A stretch of 64,000 bases of DNA from Photobacterium marinum (GCF_000331515.1 NZ_AMZO01000035.1:17724-81723), one strand, 5' to 3'; positions 42,528 through 52,649 are shown, numbered from the stretch's first letter. Notes: a model not told the origin generated them from the sequence alone. Numbers and translations are program-made.

Positions 42528-44159
42528 TTAAGAGACCCGGAAGTGACCCATTGTTGTTTGAAGGTTTGCGGCAAGCTGACTCAGCTCTACACACGCTGTA
42601 GCCGTATGCTCAGCCCCCTGAGCAACTTCATTTGACGAAAGGCTGATATTTTCGATATTTCTTCCCAATTCTTCCGCAACAGAGTCCTGTTCACTACAAG
42701 CACTGGCAATATGCATACTCATTTCTGCAATCTTGCCAACGTTATCCTCTATTGAACTGATTTTCATACCGGTTTGCTGTCCCTGCTCGACACAGTGCGT
42801 GATCATATTGCAGCTCTGGCTGGTTGCCTCTTTAGCATCATGAGCACTCTTCTGCAGCTTATTAATAATGTTGACGATCTCTCCAGTCGAATCCTGAGTA
42901 CGACCGGCAAGTGTCCGCACTTCATCAGCCACGACAGCGAATCCACGACCCTGTTCACCGGCACGAGCGGCTTCAATTGCCGCATTAAGTGCCAGCAGAT
43001 TTGTTTGTTCGGCAATATCACGAATAACATCAACAACCATTGTGATGTTGGCAGACTCTTGCTCCAACTGGTGTACTAATTCACCAGCATTCTGAATTTC
43101 ATCAGATACCTGCAAAATAGAATCAATGCTTTGCTGAACATCTTCACTACCCTGCTTTGCTTCTTCACTTGCTGAAGTAGCTGCTCCCGACGCATCTTCA
43201 GTATTATTAGCCACATCAGCAACAGTCGCCTTCATCTGATCCATTGCTGTCGCAACCATGGTGATTTCATCCTGCTGTAGCTTCATGCCCTGCGATGACT
43301 GCTCTGAAATAGCACTGACTTCTTCAACTGCAGTATTTAGCTGAGTTACAGCCGCAATAATTTCCTCAACTAACTGGCGAAGCTTGTCCTGCATCTGAAT
43401 GCTGGAGTCTGCCAACTCGCCGAGTTCATCATTACCGATGGATTCGCGATTGATTTGGTGAGTCAGGTTACCGGAAGCAATTTCAGATGCTAACGCCATC
43501 ACCTGATTAAGTGGTACGCAGATCTGTCGAGTCAGGAACAAGTTAATCATCACCATAAAGACAACAAGACCGATAATACAGCCCATTGTAATCATCTCTA
43601 CACTGTTAATGCTGGTAATCATCTCTTTGCTGCTGACATCAACATATTCCACATTCATTTGTCGTAGTTTGTCGATAGCCGACTGCAGCTTTTCATACTG
43701 GTCTAGAGAGCCAACAAGAATAGGCTGAGCAACATCAATTTGGTTTTGACTTACCGCCTCGTTAAAACCGGAAAGAACATTAAGGTAATCATTCCAAGCT
43801 TTTTGAACCTTATCAAACTGTATACGATCTTCTTCTTCAGTTATGGTTTTTTCGTAACCTTTGAATGCCGTTTCAATTTTCTGGTTTATTTCTTTGGTTG
43901 TCTGAATACTTGATTGACGTTTTTCTGACGAATCATAAGTTAAAATCGCATATTGCGTCCGGCGAACTGTATTCACATCATACTGAATATCACTACTTAA
44001 AATAACACCAGGCAATGCAATTTCATCAAAAGTTGTAACCCCTCCTCTAACTACTTTTAGCTCGCTCATCAAATAAGCACCAAAGGCCATAATAACTAAC
44101 GATATTACTGCAAATACTGCAGCAAACTTTTTCCCTATCGACCAGTTTTTATACATCAT
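42528..44159 (-). CDS. Methyl-accepting chemotaxis protein with four-helix-bundle sensor
   Basis: A 543-residue chemoreceptor: membrane helix at about 12-32, helical periplasmic sensor of the 4HB_MCP type (about 35-185, no Cache features), second membrane helix at about 187-210, HAMP, and the signalling hairpin with DIAEQTNLLALNAAIEAARA. Ligand unknown. The protein starts MMYKN; neither ATG (44159 or 44156) has a good ribosome binding site. It is the third chemoreceptor in the window and differs in sensor type from the other two. Confidence 0.9.
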   Translation of the reverse strand: MMYKNWSIGKKFAAVFAVISLVIMAFGAYLMSELKVVRGGVTTFDEIALPGVILSSDIQYDVNTVRRTQYAILTYDSSEKRQSSIQTTKEINQKIETAFKGYEKTITEEEDRIQFDKVQKAWNDYLNVLSGFNEAVSQNQIDVAQPILVGSLDQYEKLQSAIDKLRQMNVEYVDVSSKEMITSINSVEMITMGCIIGLVVFMVMINLFLTRQICVPLNQVMALASEIASGNLTHQINRESIGNDELGELADSSIQMQDKLRQLVEEIIAAVTQLNTAVEEVSAISEQSSQGMKLQQDEITMVATAMDQMKATVADVANNTEDASGAATSASEEAKQGSEDVQQSIDSILQVSDEIQNAGELVHQLEQESANITMVVDVIRDIAEQTNLLALNAAIEAARAGEQGRGFAVVADEVRTLAGRTQDSTGEIVNIINKLQKSAHDAKEATSQSCNMITHCVEQGQQTGMKISSIEDNVGKIAEMSMHIASACSEQDSVAEELGRNIENISLSSNEVAQGAEHTATACVELSQLAANLQTTMGHFRVS

Positions 44160-44938
44160 GAATTTATAAAACCTATTATATTTTATCTACTATGCGTCAC
44201 TGCAAATAAGTAGCACTTCACTAAAAAGTGAATTAATTTAAAAAGAGACAAGCTGAAAACAAGCATCAAAATAATATCATCAGCCAGTTGAGTATCACAC
44301 CAAACGAGTATCAACCAATAAAAGATATGTAAGGTTTAATTTACATTCAACCTATTAATTTATATCAAAACAAAAACGATTAAATAGAATTATATCCAAC
44401 GTTATTTTTAATCGGCATATAACATACAACCACCCGTATAATAATGCAGTTCAAATGCACATTATTATCACCAAAAGCAACGCACCAACTTAACAATATG
44501 AAATAAATGCCTTTTTCACTCAGAAAGACAACTATCAATAGCTTGTATTAAACTCAGTTTCGTATCAATAGAGTGAAAAGGAAATCATATGACAAATGCA
44601 AAACTATTCATTATTGCATGTGGTTATTTCATATCATCAATTAAAAGTTTCAGTCATGTTCATATTACACTGAGATCTTGAACCCAAAGATTAAGCATCA
44701 TGTTTTATAATGTTTTCTACTTTTTTAAGACAAAGACTCAGACTCAAATAAGAGTATCAATTCTCGAACAGACCAGATTAAAAAATGGTCATAGCAACTA
44801 TTAATTCAACTTTAGCATTTGTAATCAATTGTAAGGCTCAACCAGACAATCCATGACAAAAGAGTGATAGTGTTATCAAACACCGTTTTGTACAGTGTTC
44901 ACCACTCAAGCACGAAACAATAAAAACGGAATACAAAC
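44160..44938. other. Long AT-rich divergent gap
   Basis: Nearly 780 bases between the chemoreceptor (minus) and ompV (plus). It includes a possible 30-residue ORF (44589-44681) and an imperfect AT-rich inverted repeat (ATAATAATG ... CATTATTAT, about 44442-44472). No terminator is visible to suggest a small RNA. Confidence 0.4.
44589..44681 (+). CDS. Possible small signal-peptide-like protein, 30 residues
   Basis: ATG 44589 is preceded by AAAAGGAAATCAT, a good ribosome binding site. The product (MTNAKLFIIACGYFISSIKS, then FSHVHITLRS) looks like a signal peptide or a tiny membrane peptide. It may be a small protein, or the surviving start of a decayed gene since the next frames are closed. Confidence 0.3.
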   Translation: MTNAKLFIIACGYFISSIKSFSHVHITLRS

Positions 44939-45712
44939 ATGAAAAAGCTAGCGCTAATCATCACTGCATCTCTTCTTTCTACTCACGCTCTTGCAGGTGA
45001 AACTTATATTCGTAACGGTAATATCTACACCCATGAGGGAGCAGGTTTTGTTGAAGCTGGTGTAGTTACAGGTAGTGAACTGTATAAAGGCCAAGATAAA
45101 ACGACTGGTGCTCTGCTTAACGGTGGCTATCATGGTGAAGACTTCAATGCAGACCTAAGCGGCATCAACTACCGTTTCTTCGGTGACAACAATGACCAAG
45201 TTAATATTAGTGCATACTTCACTGCCGGCGGCACAGGCTACGAAGCTGACGATGCAACGTCTCTAAAAGGGATGGATAAGCGTAAAATGAGCGGTGATCT
45301 TGGTTTAAACGCCGATATTCACTTAGGTTCGGGCACGATCTCTACATACCTTCAACACGATGTAACTGGTGCCTACAAAGGCTTTATCGGTGGTGCTAAG
45401 TACTTCCACGTCATGGATCTAGGGTATGGTGACTTTGTTCCTTTTGCAGGCGTTAGCTTCCTGAGCAAAGACTTCGTTAACTACTACTACGGCGTTAAAG
45501 CTTCTGAAGCAACAAAAACACGTAAAGCCTACAGCGGCAAAAATGATTTCGCATTCAATGTGGGTTACAAGTTTGTAATGCCTGTAACTAAGAACATTGA
45601 TATCACTCAGACAACGGCATACACCCGTCTTGGCTCTAAAGTCTCTGATTCACCAATCGTAGACAGCGCAAACCAGTGGATGGTAGGTGCAACTGTGGCA
45701 TACCACTTCTAA
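44939..45712 (+). CDS. ompV: Outer membrane protein OmpV (MipA/OmpV family)
   Basis: A 257-residue precursor with signal peptide (residues 1-19, cleavage after ALA). The mature part is a predicted beta barrel with alternating hydrophobic strands, ending VGATVAYHF with the C-terminal aromatic needed for outer membrane insertion. The FVNYYYGVKASEA stretch is the hallmark of the MipA/OmpV family. Members are surface proteins linked to osmotic response and adhesion; some act as scaffolds for murein enzymes. The long upstream gap suggests complex control. A hairpin follows at 45743. Confidence 0.85.
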   Translation: MKKLALIITASLLSTHALAGETYIRNGNIYTHEGAGFVEAGVVTGSELYKGQDKTTGALLNGGYHGEDFNADLSGINYRFFGDNNDQVNISAYFTAGGTGYEADDATSLKGMDKRKMSGDLGLNADIHLGSGTISTYLQHDVTGAYKGFIGGAKYFHVMDLGYGDFVPFAGVSFLSKDFVNYYYGVKASEATKTRKAYSGKNDFAFNVGYKFVMPVTKNIDITQTTAYTRLGSKVSDSPIVDSANQWMVGATVAYHF

Positions 45713-45742
45713 TCTAAGCAAACTGTCCACAGCCTGAAATTT

Positions 45743-45784
45743 AGAGTACCCACCTATACCATCGACTTCCCCGGGTACTCTTTC
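45743..45784 (+). terminator. Terminator of ompV
   Basis: Stem AGAGTACCC / GGGTACTCT with a 21-base loop followed by a short T run and then C residues. Confidence 0.6.
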
Positions 45785-45935
45785 CCCCGCTTCGGTTTAA
45801 CTTGTACCGTGAGTGGGGTTTCCCTCATTACGCTATTATTTCCCCCTTACTGTCACTGCTCTTAATAACATCATGCAGAACCTTATTCATTTAGATGGTA
45901 GTTAACTTGAAATACCATGAAAAGATTGCTTTCAT

Positions 45936-45947
45936 TTGTATAGGCAA
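45936..45947. promoter_or_regulatory. HutC-like half-conserved operator upstream of hutC
   Basis: TTGTATAGGCAA matches TTGTATATACAA at 10 of 12 positions and lies just before the hutC start. This suggests autorepression; weaker than the site at hutI. Confidence 0.4.
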
Positions 45948-45962
45948 TTATGGAATGACGTC

Positions 45963-46667
45963 ATGACTCAGTCTCCGCGCTATCTTCAAATCAAACAGTA
46001 TCTGAATGACAAAATTCAGTCTCGCATCTGGCCTCCCGGCTTTCGGATCCCAACCGAACTTGAACTATCAGAGCAATTTTCTGTAAGCAGGATGACCGCT
46101 AATAAAGCAATTCGTGACTTAGTAAAAGAAGGGCTGCTTGAGCGAACCCCGAGATTGGGCACTTTTGTTTGCCAGAAAAAAGCCGAATCGCCGCTGATGA
46201 CCATTCGCAATATCGCTACGGAAGTCAAAGACCGAGGTAATGATTACTCTTCCAAAGTGATCAGCCAGTCAACCATTGCAGCAAATGAAGATATCGCCTT
46301 ACGGCTCGGAGTCCGACACGGCACAGACGTTTATTTCACCCAAATTGTTCATTACGAGAATAGCTACCCAATTCAATTGGAAGAACGCTGGGTCAATCCT
46401 GATTTTGCGCCAGATTACATTGAGCAAAACTTTACAGAACAGACACCTAATGAGTATCTGGTAAAGGCATGTCCTTTAAGCGACATTGAACATACCGTAG
46501 AAGCAATCCTCCCTGCCAGGCGCATCGCAGATCTGCTGAACATGCCTGCTAATTCCCCTTGCCTGCTACTCAACCGCCGAACCTGGAGCGATAAAAACCT
46601 GGTCAGTACTGCCCTGCTTTATCACCCCGGCAATAAATATAAACTTAGCTCTAGAAGCAGAATATAA
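45963..46667 (+). CDS. hutC: Histidine utilisation repressor (GntR family)
   Basis: A 234-residue GntR/HutC regulator. The N-terminal winged helix (residues about 4-70) contains PTELELSEQFSVSRMTANKAI, and the C-terminal UTRA ligand domain contains IQLEERWVNPDFAPDY and HTVEAILPA. It binds urocanate, which relieves repression of the hut genes. The start at 45963 follows GGAATG; an in-frame ATG at 45936 would overlap the predicted operator. It lies 212 bases upstream of hutI in the same direction, with a hairpin between them. Confidence 0.93.
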   Translation: MTQSPRYLQIKQYLNDKIQSRIWPPGFRIPTELELSEQFSVSRMTANKAIRDLVKEGLLERTPRLGTFVCQKKAESPLMTIRNIATEVKDRGNDYSSKVISQSTIAANEDIALRLGVRHGTDVYFTQIVHYENSYPIQLEERWVNPDFAPDYIEQNFTEQTPNEYLVKACPLSDIEHTVEAILPARRIADLLNMPANSPCLLLNRRTWSDKNLVSTALLYHPGNKYKLSSRSRI

Positions 46668-46670
46668 AAT

Positions 46671-46691
46671 TGTGGGGCACATTGCCCCACA
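46671..46691 (+). terminator. Hairpin after hutC
   Basis: TGTGGGGCA / TGCCCCACA with a 3-base loop, three bases after the hutC stop. It has no T tract, so it may be an mRNA end stem with weak termination. Confidence 0.5.
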
Positions 46692-46833
46692 TGAAGTAAC
46701 CATCGACATATAAATAATTGCTAAACTCCTATTTGTAACTCATATCACCATCTAAGTTTTTACACCTAGTCAGTCAATTACTTCCATTTTGATCACATTT
46801 GCGCTACATCTCACCTTGAGTTATGGCTGCTTC

Positions 46834-46862
46834 TTGTCTATTAATTTGTATATACATATAAA
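46834..46862 (+). promoter_or_regulatory. hutIGUH promoter with HutC operator in the spacer
   Basis: TTGTCT (46834-46839), a 17-base spacer and TATAAA (46857-46862) form a good sigma-70 promoter 18 bases before hutI. The spacer ends with TGTATATACA (46847-46856), a perfect palindrome equal to the core of known HutC operators. HutC bound there would cover the promoter. A half site GATCACATTT at 46791-46800 resembles the right half of a CRP box, in line with catabolite control of hut genes. Confidence 0.65.
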
Positions 46863-46879
46863 CTTGACGGCGAACTATC

Positions 46880-48109
46880 ATGGATAGAGTACTGACAAAC
46901 CTGAACATGGTAACAATGCATCCTGAGAATGGTTACCAACTCATTAACAACGCGATGATTGGTATTCAGGACGGTAAAATTATGTTTGCGGATTGCGCAG
47001 GCATACATGATCTTCACGGTCATCCGGATGTTATTGACTGCCATGGAGCGCTGGCCACACCCGGCTTTATTGACTGTCATACTCACCTTATTTTCGCCGG
47101 CAACCGTGCTAATGAATTCGAACAACGCCTGAATGGCGTTCCTTATGAAACTATCGCCAAAGCAGGTGGCGGGATCCTGTCCACTGTCAACGCAACCCGT
47201 AATGCAAGTGAAGATGAACTGTATGAACTTGCACTTCCTCGCCTGGAAGGCCTTAAACGCGATGGTGTGACAACTGTCGAAGTCAAATCCGGATATGGCC
47301 TCACCCTAAAAGATGAGTTGAAAATGCTACGAGTTGCCAGGCAACTTGGTAATCAGCCTGATATAAAAGTTTCAGCTACTTTATTAGCTGCTCACGCCCT
47401 GCCTCCGGAATTTGCCAACAACGGTGATGGCTATATTGATCTCATCTGTCAGGAAATCATCCCGGCTGCCGCAGAGCAAAAACTGGCTGATTCTGTCGAT
47501 GTCTTCTGTGAAGGGATCGGGTTCAGCCCGGAGCAATGCCAGCGTGTATTTACCGCCGCCAAAGCACATAACCTGAAGATAAAAGGCCATACCGAGCAAC
47601 TTTCTAACCTCGGCGGGAGCGCGATGGCTGCACGCATGGGTGCAACATCCGTCGACCACATTGAATACCTCGACAGTGAAGGTGTCGCAGCCTTAGCGGC
47701 ATGTAATACTGTCGCCACCCTGTTACCCGGCGCGTTCTACTTTTTAAGAGAGACTCAACAGCCACCTGTTGACCACCTACGTCGACTCAATGTGCCTATA
47801 GCTATCGCCTCTGACTTTAACCCCGGCACATCCCCAATCGCTTCACTACGTACCATGATGAACATGGGCTGTACCCTGCTCAGGCTGACACCGGAAGAAT
47901 GTTTACGCGGCGTGACGGTGAATGCCGCTCAAGCACTTGGCCTTCAAGAAATGCGCGGACAAATCCGCGTAGGCATGGAAGCCGATTTAGCGTTGTGGAA
48001 TCTGGAAACTCCGGCCGAACTTTCTTATCGCCTCGGCGTTCCTGATCTTATTGCCCGGATCGTTGATGGCCACCTGTTCCCGGCAAACGGAGGTAATCAT
48101 GACCACTGA
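46880..48109 (+). CDS. hutI: Imidazolonepropionase
   Basis: A 409-residue amidohydrolase that opens 4-imidazolone-5-propanoate to N-formimino-L-glutamate, the third step of histidine breakdown. The metal motif is DCHTHLIFAGNR (about residue 68), with later metal ligands in KGHTEQL and SDFNPGT. First gene of hutI-hutG-hutU-hutH. The ribosome binding site is weak (GACGGCGAAC). Confidence 0.96.
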   Translation: MDRVLTNLNMVTMHPENGYQLINNAMIGIQDGKIMFADCAGIHDLHGHPDVIDCHGALATPGFIDCHTHLIFAGNRANEFEQRLNGVPYETIAKAGGGILSTVNATRNASEDELYELALPRLEGLKRDGVTTVEVKSGYGLTLKDELKMLRVARQLGNQPDIKVSATLLAAHALPPEFANNGDGYIDLICQEIIPAAAEQKLADSVDVFCEGIGFSPEQCQRVFTAAKAHNLKIKGHTEQLSNLGGSAMAARMGATSVDHIEYLDSEGVAALAACNTVATLLPGAFYFLRETQQPPVDHLRRLNVPIAIASDFNPGTSPIASLRTMMNMGCTLLRLTPEECLRGVTVNAAQALGLQEMRGQIRVGMEADLALWNLETPAELSYRLGVPDLIARIVDGHLFPANGGNHDH

Positions 48110-49148
48110 TAACCCGGGAGCACAAATCGATATGAGTGTCTGGCAAGGTCGCAGCGATCCGGAAGATGGCGAAAAAGGCTTGCACTGGCACCAAAAGATT
48201 CTACCGGCAGATCAGGCCAATGAAGGTGGCATCATGCTGCTTGGTTTTGCCTGTGATGAAGGCGTATCACGCAATAAAGGGCGAACAGGCGCTTATCAGG
48301 CCCCAGTAGAAATCCGAAAAGCACTGGCAAACCTGGCTTGGCATCACAGTGAGCCGGTTTATGATGGCGGAAATATCTGCTGTAACGACGGTAACCTGGA
48401 ACTGGCTCAACATCGGCTCGGTGAAGATGTGTGCCGGGCATTACGCCAACGGCATAAAGTCATCGTTTTCGGCGGTGGACATGAAGTGGCATGGGGAAGT
48501 TTTCAGGGAATTGGCAATTACCTGATACAAAAACAACATGTCATCTCATCTGAGAACAATCAGTTACCTTCGGAAACAAACACAAAATCAGCGCCAAGAA
48601 TCGGCATTATCAATTTTGATGCTCATTTTGACCTTAGAAACCCACCGACAGGTCAGCAATCTGAACAAGGCAGCTCCGGCACTCCGTTCCACCAAGTAGC
48701 ACGCTTTTGTGAGCTGCAAAGCTGGCCATTCAAATATGCCTGCCTTGGTTTGAACCGAGCCGGAAACACACAGGCTTTATATGAAAAAGCCGATCGCCTT
48801 GGTGTGTACTACAAAGATGACACCGAGCTCACCTATGCCAACCTCGCCAATACCATTGATGCACTGAAAACTTTTATTGAAGGCTGCGACCATCTCTACC
48901 TGACGATAGACATTGATGTATTCCCGGCAGCCGTTGCACCGGGAGTTAGCGCACCAGCTGCCCGCGGTGTGTCACCGGACATTATTGAGCAACTGCTGGC
49001 ACCGGTACTGGAAGCAAAAAACAGACATGGCGCGTCAAAAATTCTGGTCGCCGATTTAGCTGAATTTAATCCACGTTTTGACATCGACAACCAAACTGCA
49101 CGGCTGGCAGCAAGGCTGGCCTGGACAATAGCACGTGCTATCCGCTAA
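48099..49148 (+). CDS. hutG: Formimidoylglutamase
   Basis: A 349-residue ureohydrolase-family enzyme that splits N-formimino-L-glutamate into glutamate and formamide, the last step of the pathway. The binuclear manganese site is seen in GGGHEVAWGS, NFDAHFDLR and TIDIDVFP. The start at 48099 follows GGAGG by five bases and overlaps the hutI end by 11 bases, so the two are translationally coupled. Confidence 0.94.
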   Translation: MTTDNPGAQIDMSVWQGRSDPEDGEKGLHWHQKILPADQANEGGIMLLGFACDEGVSRNKGRTGAYQAPVEIRKALANLAWHHSEPVYDGGNICCNDGNLELAQHRLGEDVCRALRQRHKVIVFGGGHEVAWGSFQGIGNYLIQKQHVISSENNQLPSETNTKSAPRIGIINFDAHFDLRNPPTGQQSEQGSSGTPFHQVARFCELQSWPFKYACLGLNRAGNTQALYEKADRLGVYYKDDTELTYANLANTIDALKTFIEGCDHLYLTIDIDVFPAAVAPGVSAPAARGVSPDIIEQLLAPVLEAKNRHGASKILVADLAEFNPRFDIDNQTARLAARLAWTIARAIR

Positions 49149-49177
49149 TCCGGAAAAAGCACCGCAAGGAGAGCAAA

Positions 49178-50884
49178 ATGACGCATGCAACGTCTCGACA
49201 AAACCCTCGTTTAGATGAAACCAGAATTATCATTGCCCCTACCGGAACGAAGCTGAACGCAAAGTCATGGCTAACTGAAGCCCCGCTTCGGATGTTGATG
49301 AACAACCTTCATCCTGATGTTGCCGAACATCCCCATGCATTAGTGGTATATGGTGGTATTGGCCGAGCAGCCCGTAACTGGGAATGTTACGACAAAATTG
49401 TTGAAGTGCTGAAACGTCTGGAAGACAACGAAACTTTACTGGTCCAATCCGGTAAGCCTGTCGGTGTTTTCAAGACACACGCCAATGCGCCACGCGTTCT
49501 TATTGCCAACTCCAACCTTGTTCCTCACTGGGCAAACTGGGAGCACTTCAACGAGCTCGATAAACAGGGCCTGATGATGTACGGGCAAATGACTGCTGGG
49601 AGCTGGATCTACATAGGTTCACAAGGCATTGTTCAGGGCACCTATGAAACTTTTGTCGCTATGGCCCGCAAGCACTTTAACGGTGATGCTTCAGATCGCT
49701 GGATCCTCACCGGAGGACTGGGCGGTATGGGCGGAGCCCAACCTCTGGCGGCGACAATGGCCGGCTATTCCATGATTGCCGTTGAATGCGACGAATCCCG
49801 AATCGATTATCGCCTTCGTACCGGCTACGTCGACTGCAAAGTTAACAACCTGGATGAAGCCCTCGCTATCATAGAAGAAGCAAAACAAACAGGTAAACCT
49901 GTTTCCGTTGCTCTTCTGGGTAACACAGCTGACATTTATCCTGAAATCGTCAAACGCGGCATCGTACCGGATGCGACAACCGACCAGACTTCCGCGCATG
50001 ATCCACTGAACGGCTATTTACCAAAAGGCTGGACAATGGAATATGCCGCCGAAATGCGACAGAAAGATGAAGCCGCAGTAGTGAAAGCAGCCAAAGCGTC
50101 GATGGCTATTCAGGTTCAGGCCATGCTGGATCTGCAAAAAGCGGGTTCTGCTACCGTCGACTATGGCAACAACATCCGCCAGATGGCCTTTGAGGAAGGT
50201 GTCAAAAACGCATTTGATTTCCCGGGCTTCGTGCCGGCTTATATAAGACCTTTATTCTGCGAAGGCGTTGGTCCTTTCCGTTGGGCTGCACTATCCGGTG
50301 ACCCTGAGGATATTTACAAGACAGATCAAAAAGTCAAAGAGCTGCTCCCGGATGATCCACACCTACACAACTGGCTCGATATGGCTCGTGAACGCATTCA
50401 TTTCCAGGGACTACCGGCACGCATTTGCTGGGTCGGACTAAAAGATCGCGCCCGCCTTGGTAAGGCCTTCAACGAAATGGTCAAAAATGGCGAACTGAAA
50501 GCACCGATTGTTATTGGTCGCGACCATCTAGACTCAGGCTCCGTTGCCAGTCCGAACCGGGAAACAGAAGGCATGATAGACGGCTCGGATGCAGTTTCAG
50601 ACTGGCCACTGCTTAATGCCCTTCTGAACACGGCTTCAGGTGCTACCTGGGTATCCCTTCACCATGGTGGCGGCGTAGGAATGGGCTTCTCTCAACACTC
50701 AGGCATGGTCATTGTCTGTGACGGTTCTGACGAAGCTGATATGCGAGTAGCCCGAGTATTACACAACGACCCTGCAACTGGTGTTATGCGTCATGCAGAT
50801 GCCGGCTACGATATCGCCGTCAATTGCGCAAAAGAGCAAGGGCTGGATTTGCCGATGCTCGATATTCACCACGAAACTCAGTAA
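49178..50884 (+). CDS. hutU: Urocanate hydratase
   Basis: A 568-residue NAD-dependent enzyme converting urocanate to imidazolonepropionate, the second step. Family segments YGGIGRAARNWECYDKI, QMTAGSWIYIGSQGIVQGT (NAD-binding region GGLGGMGGAQPLA) and the catalytic-Cys region PARICWVGLKDRA are present. Length is normal. AAGGAG lies 7 bases before the ATG. Confidence 0.97.
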   Translation: MTHATSRQNPRLDETRIIIAPTGTKLNAKSWLTEAPLRMLMNNLHPDVAEHPHALVVYGGIGRAARNWECYDKIVEVLKRLEDNETLLVQSGKPVGVFKTHANAPRVLIANSNLVPHWANWEHFNELDKQGLMMYGQMTAGSWIYIGSQGIVQGTYETFVAMARKHFNGDASDRWILTGGLGGMGGAQPLAATMAGYSMIAVECDESRIDYRLRTGYVDCKVNNLDEALAIIEEAKQTGKPVSVALLGNTADIYPEIVKRGIVPDATTDQTSAHDPLNGYLPKGWTMEYAAEMRQKDEAAVVKAAKASMAIQVQAMLDLQKAGSATVDYGNNIRQMAFEEGVKNAFDFPGFVPAYIRPLFCEGVGPFRWAALSGDPEDIYKTDQKVKELLPDDPHLHNWLDMARERIHFQGLPARICWVGLKDRARLGKAFNEMVKNGELKAPIVIGRDHLDSGSVASPNRETEGMIDGSDAVSDWPLLNALLNTASGATWVSLHHGGGVGMGFSQHSGMVIVCDGSDEADMRVARVLHNDPATGVMRHADAGYDIAVNCAKEQGLDLPMLDIHHETQ

Positions 50885-50909
50885 TTAACGACAGCAAAAA
50901 GGAAGTTGT

Positions 50910-52442
50910 ATGTACCAGTTAGAAATCAACCCGGGCAAGCTGTCTCTGAAGCAGCTCCGTGAAGTCAGCTGCAATCAGGTGACACTGTCACTAAACCCTG
51001 CTGCACTAAAAGACATGGAAGCAAGCACAAATGCTGTCGAAAAGATCATTGCTGAAGACAGAATCGTTTATGGCATCAATACGGGCTTTGGCCTGCTTGC
51101 CAACACGCGTATCGCAGTTGATGACTTGGAAACCCTTCAGAGAAGTATTGTCCTTTCCCATGCCGCAGGTATAGGCGACTTTATGGATGATGCAACCGTT
51201 CGCCTGATGATGGTGCTGAAAATCAACAGCCTGGCTCGCGGCTACTCTGGTATTAGCCCGCTGGTTGTTGATGCCCTTATACAGCTCATCAATGCAGAAG
51301 TTTATCCGTGCATCCCGAAAAAAGGTTCGGTCGGAGCCTCCGGTGATCTGGCTCCATTAGCGCACATGAGCACAGTTCTGCTAGGTGAAGGCCAGGCTCA
51401 CTACAAAGAAGAAGTAATATCCGGCTCAGAAGCACTTCATATTGCCGGGCTGGAACCTATCACACTAGCCCCCAAAGAGGGCCTTGCTCTACTTAATGGC
51501 ACCCAGGCATCAACGGCCTTTGCGCTGGAAGGACTGTTTGCCGCAGAAGACCTGTTTGCGTCAGGCATTGTCTGCGGCTCTATGTCGGTAGAAGCTGCAC
51601 AGGGCAGCCGCCGTCCTTTCGATCCGCGTATCCACAGAGTTCGTGGACATCGCAGCCAGATTGATGCCGCTGATGCTTACCGCCATATGCTGGATAAAGA
51701 AAGTGAAATCGGCCTTTCTCACAAGAAGTGTGAAAAGGTTCAGGATCCATATTCACTTCGCTGCCAACCTCAGGTTATGGGCGCCTGCCTGCAACAAATC
51801 CGCCATGCCGCCGATATTCTGGAAATCGAAGCTAACTCGGTATCCGACAATCCGTTAGTATTTGCAGAAGATGATGACATCATTTCAGGTGGTAATTTCC
51901 ATGCTGAACCGGTGGCGATGGCTGCGGATAATCTGGCTCTGGCCATTGCCGAAATTGGCAGCCTCTCAGAACGCAGGATGGCACTGCTCATCGACAGCAC
52001 CCTAAGCAATCTCCCGCCTTTTTTAGTCGATAACGGCGGAGTGAATTCAGGCTTTATGATTGCGCAGGTAACTTCAGCAGCATTGGCAAGCGAAAACAAA
52101 ACTCTCGCCCATCCGGCTTCTATTGACAGCCTGCCGACATCTGCCAATCAGGAAGATCATGTATCAATGGCAACATTTGCAGGACGACGCCTTGGTGATA
52201 TGGCAGACAACACCCGCGGGATCCTGGCCGTTGAACTTTTGGCTGCCGCTCAGGGGATTGACTTCCGAAGCCCGAATAAAAGCTCAGAACGAATCGAACA
52301 GGCCAAATCGACCCTGCGTGATCGCGTCAGCTTTTATGACAAAGACAGGTATTTTGCACCAGATATCGACAAAGCAAATACACTGCTCAAAGAAGCAATT
52401 TACAACGGTCTTATGCCCGCCAGATTATTGCCCAGCCTTTAA
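50910..52442 (+). CDS. hutH: Histidine ammonia-lyase
   Basis: A 510-residue enzyme removing ammonia from histidine to form urocanate, the first step and the source of the HutC inducer. The Ala-Ser-Gly triad that forms the MIO cofactor is in KGSVGASGDLAPLAHM (about residue 143). Other family stretches: YGINTGFG and QDPYSLRCQPQVMG. AAGGAAG lies before the ATG. Last gene of the operon, with a terminator following. Confidence 0.97.
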   Translation: MYQLEINPGKLSLKQLREVSCNQVTLSLNPAALKDMEASTNAVEKIIAEDRIVYGINTGFGLLANTRIAVDDLETLQRSIVLSHAAGIGDFMDDATVRLMMVLKINSLARGYSGISPLVVDALIQLINAEVYPCIPKKGSVGASGDLAPLAHMSTVLLGEGQAHYKEEVISGSEALHIAGLEPITLAPKEGLALLNGTQASTAFALEGLFAAEDLFASGIVCGSMSVEAAQGSRRPFDPRIHRVRGHRSQIDAADAYRHMLDKESEIGLSHKKCEKVQDPYSLRCQPQVMGACLQQIRHAADILEIEANSVSDNPLVFAEDDDIISGGNFHAEPVAMAADNLALAIAEIGSLSERRMALLIDSTLSNLPPFLVDNGGVNSGFMIAQVTSAALASENKTLAHPASIDSLPTSANQEDHVSMATFAGRRLGDMADNTRGILAVELLAAAQGIDFRSPNKSSERIEQAKSTLRDRVSFYDKDRYFAPDIDKANTLLKEAIYNGLMPARLLPSL

Positions 52443-52450
52443 TCTTCTCA

Positions 52451-52477
52451 AAAAGCCGGAAATAATTCCGGCTTTTC
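52451..52477 (+). terminator. Terminator of hutIGUH
   Basis: An 11-bp stem AAAAGCCGGAA / TTCCGGCTTTT with a 4-base loop, 8 bases after hutH. Confidence 0.85.
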
Positions 52478-52649
52478 ATTAATTTGTCATGTTATCCATT
52501 CAACTTTTTTGTGTTCGTTTGGCTATTATTAAAACGTTATTGTCCAAATGTTCAGGCCAAAAGCTTGATTAGGGCAAAATTATTTGCTCAATTAATCAGC
52601 TAAGATGTTGACGAGACACTTATTATCTTGATCAGCCGTGGAGGGTGCT

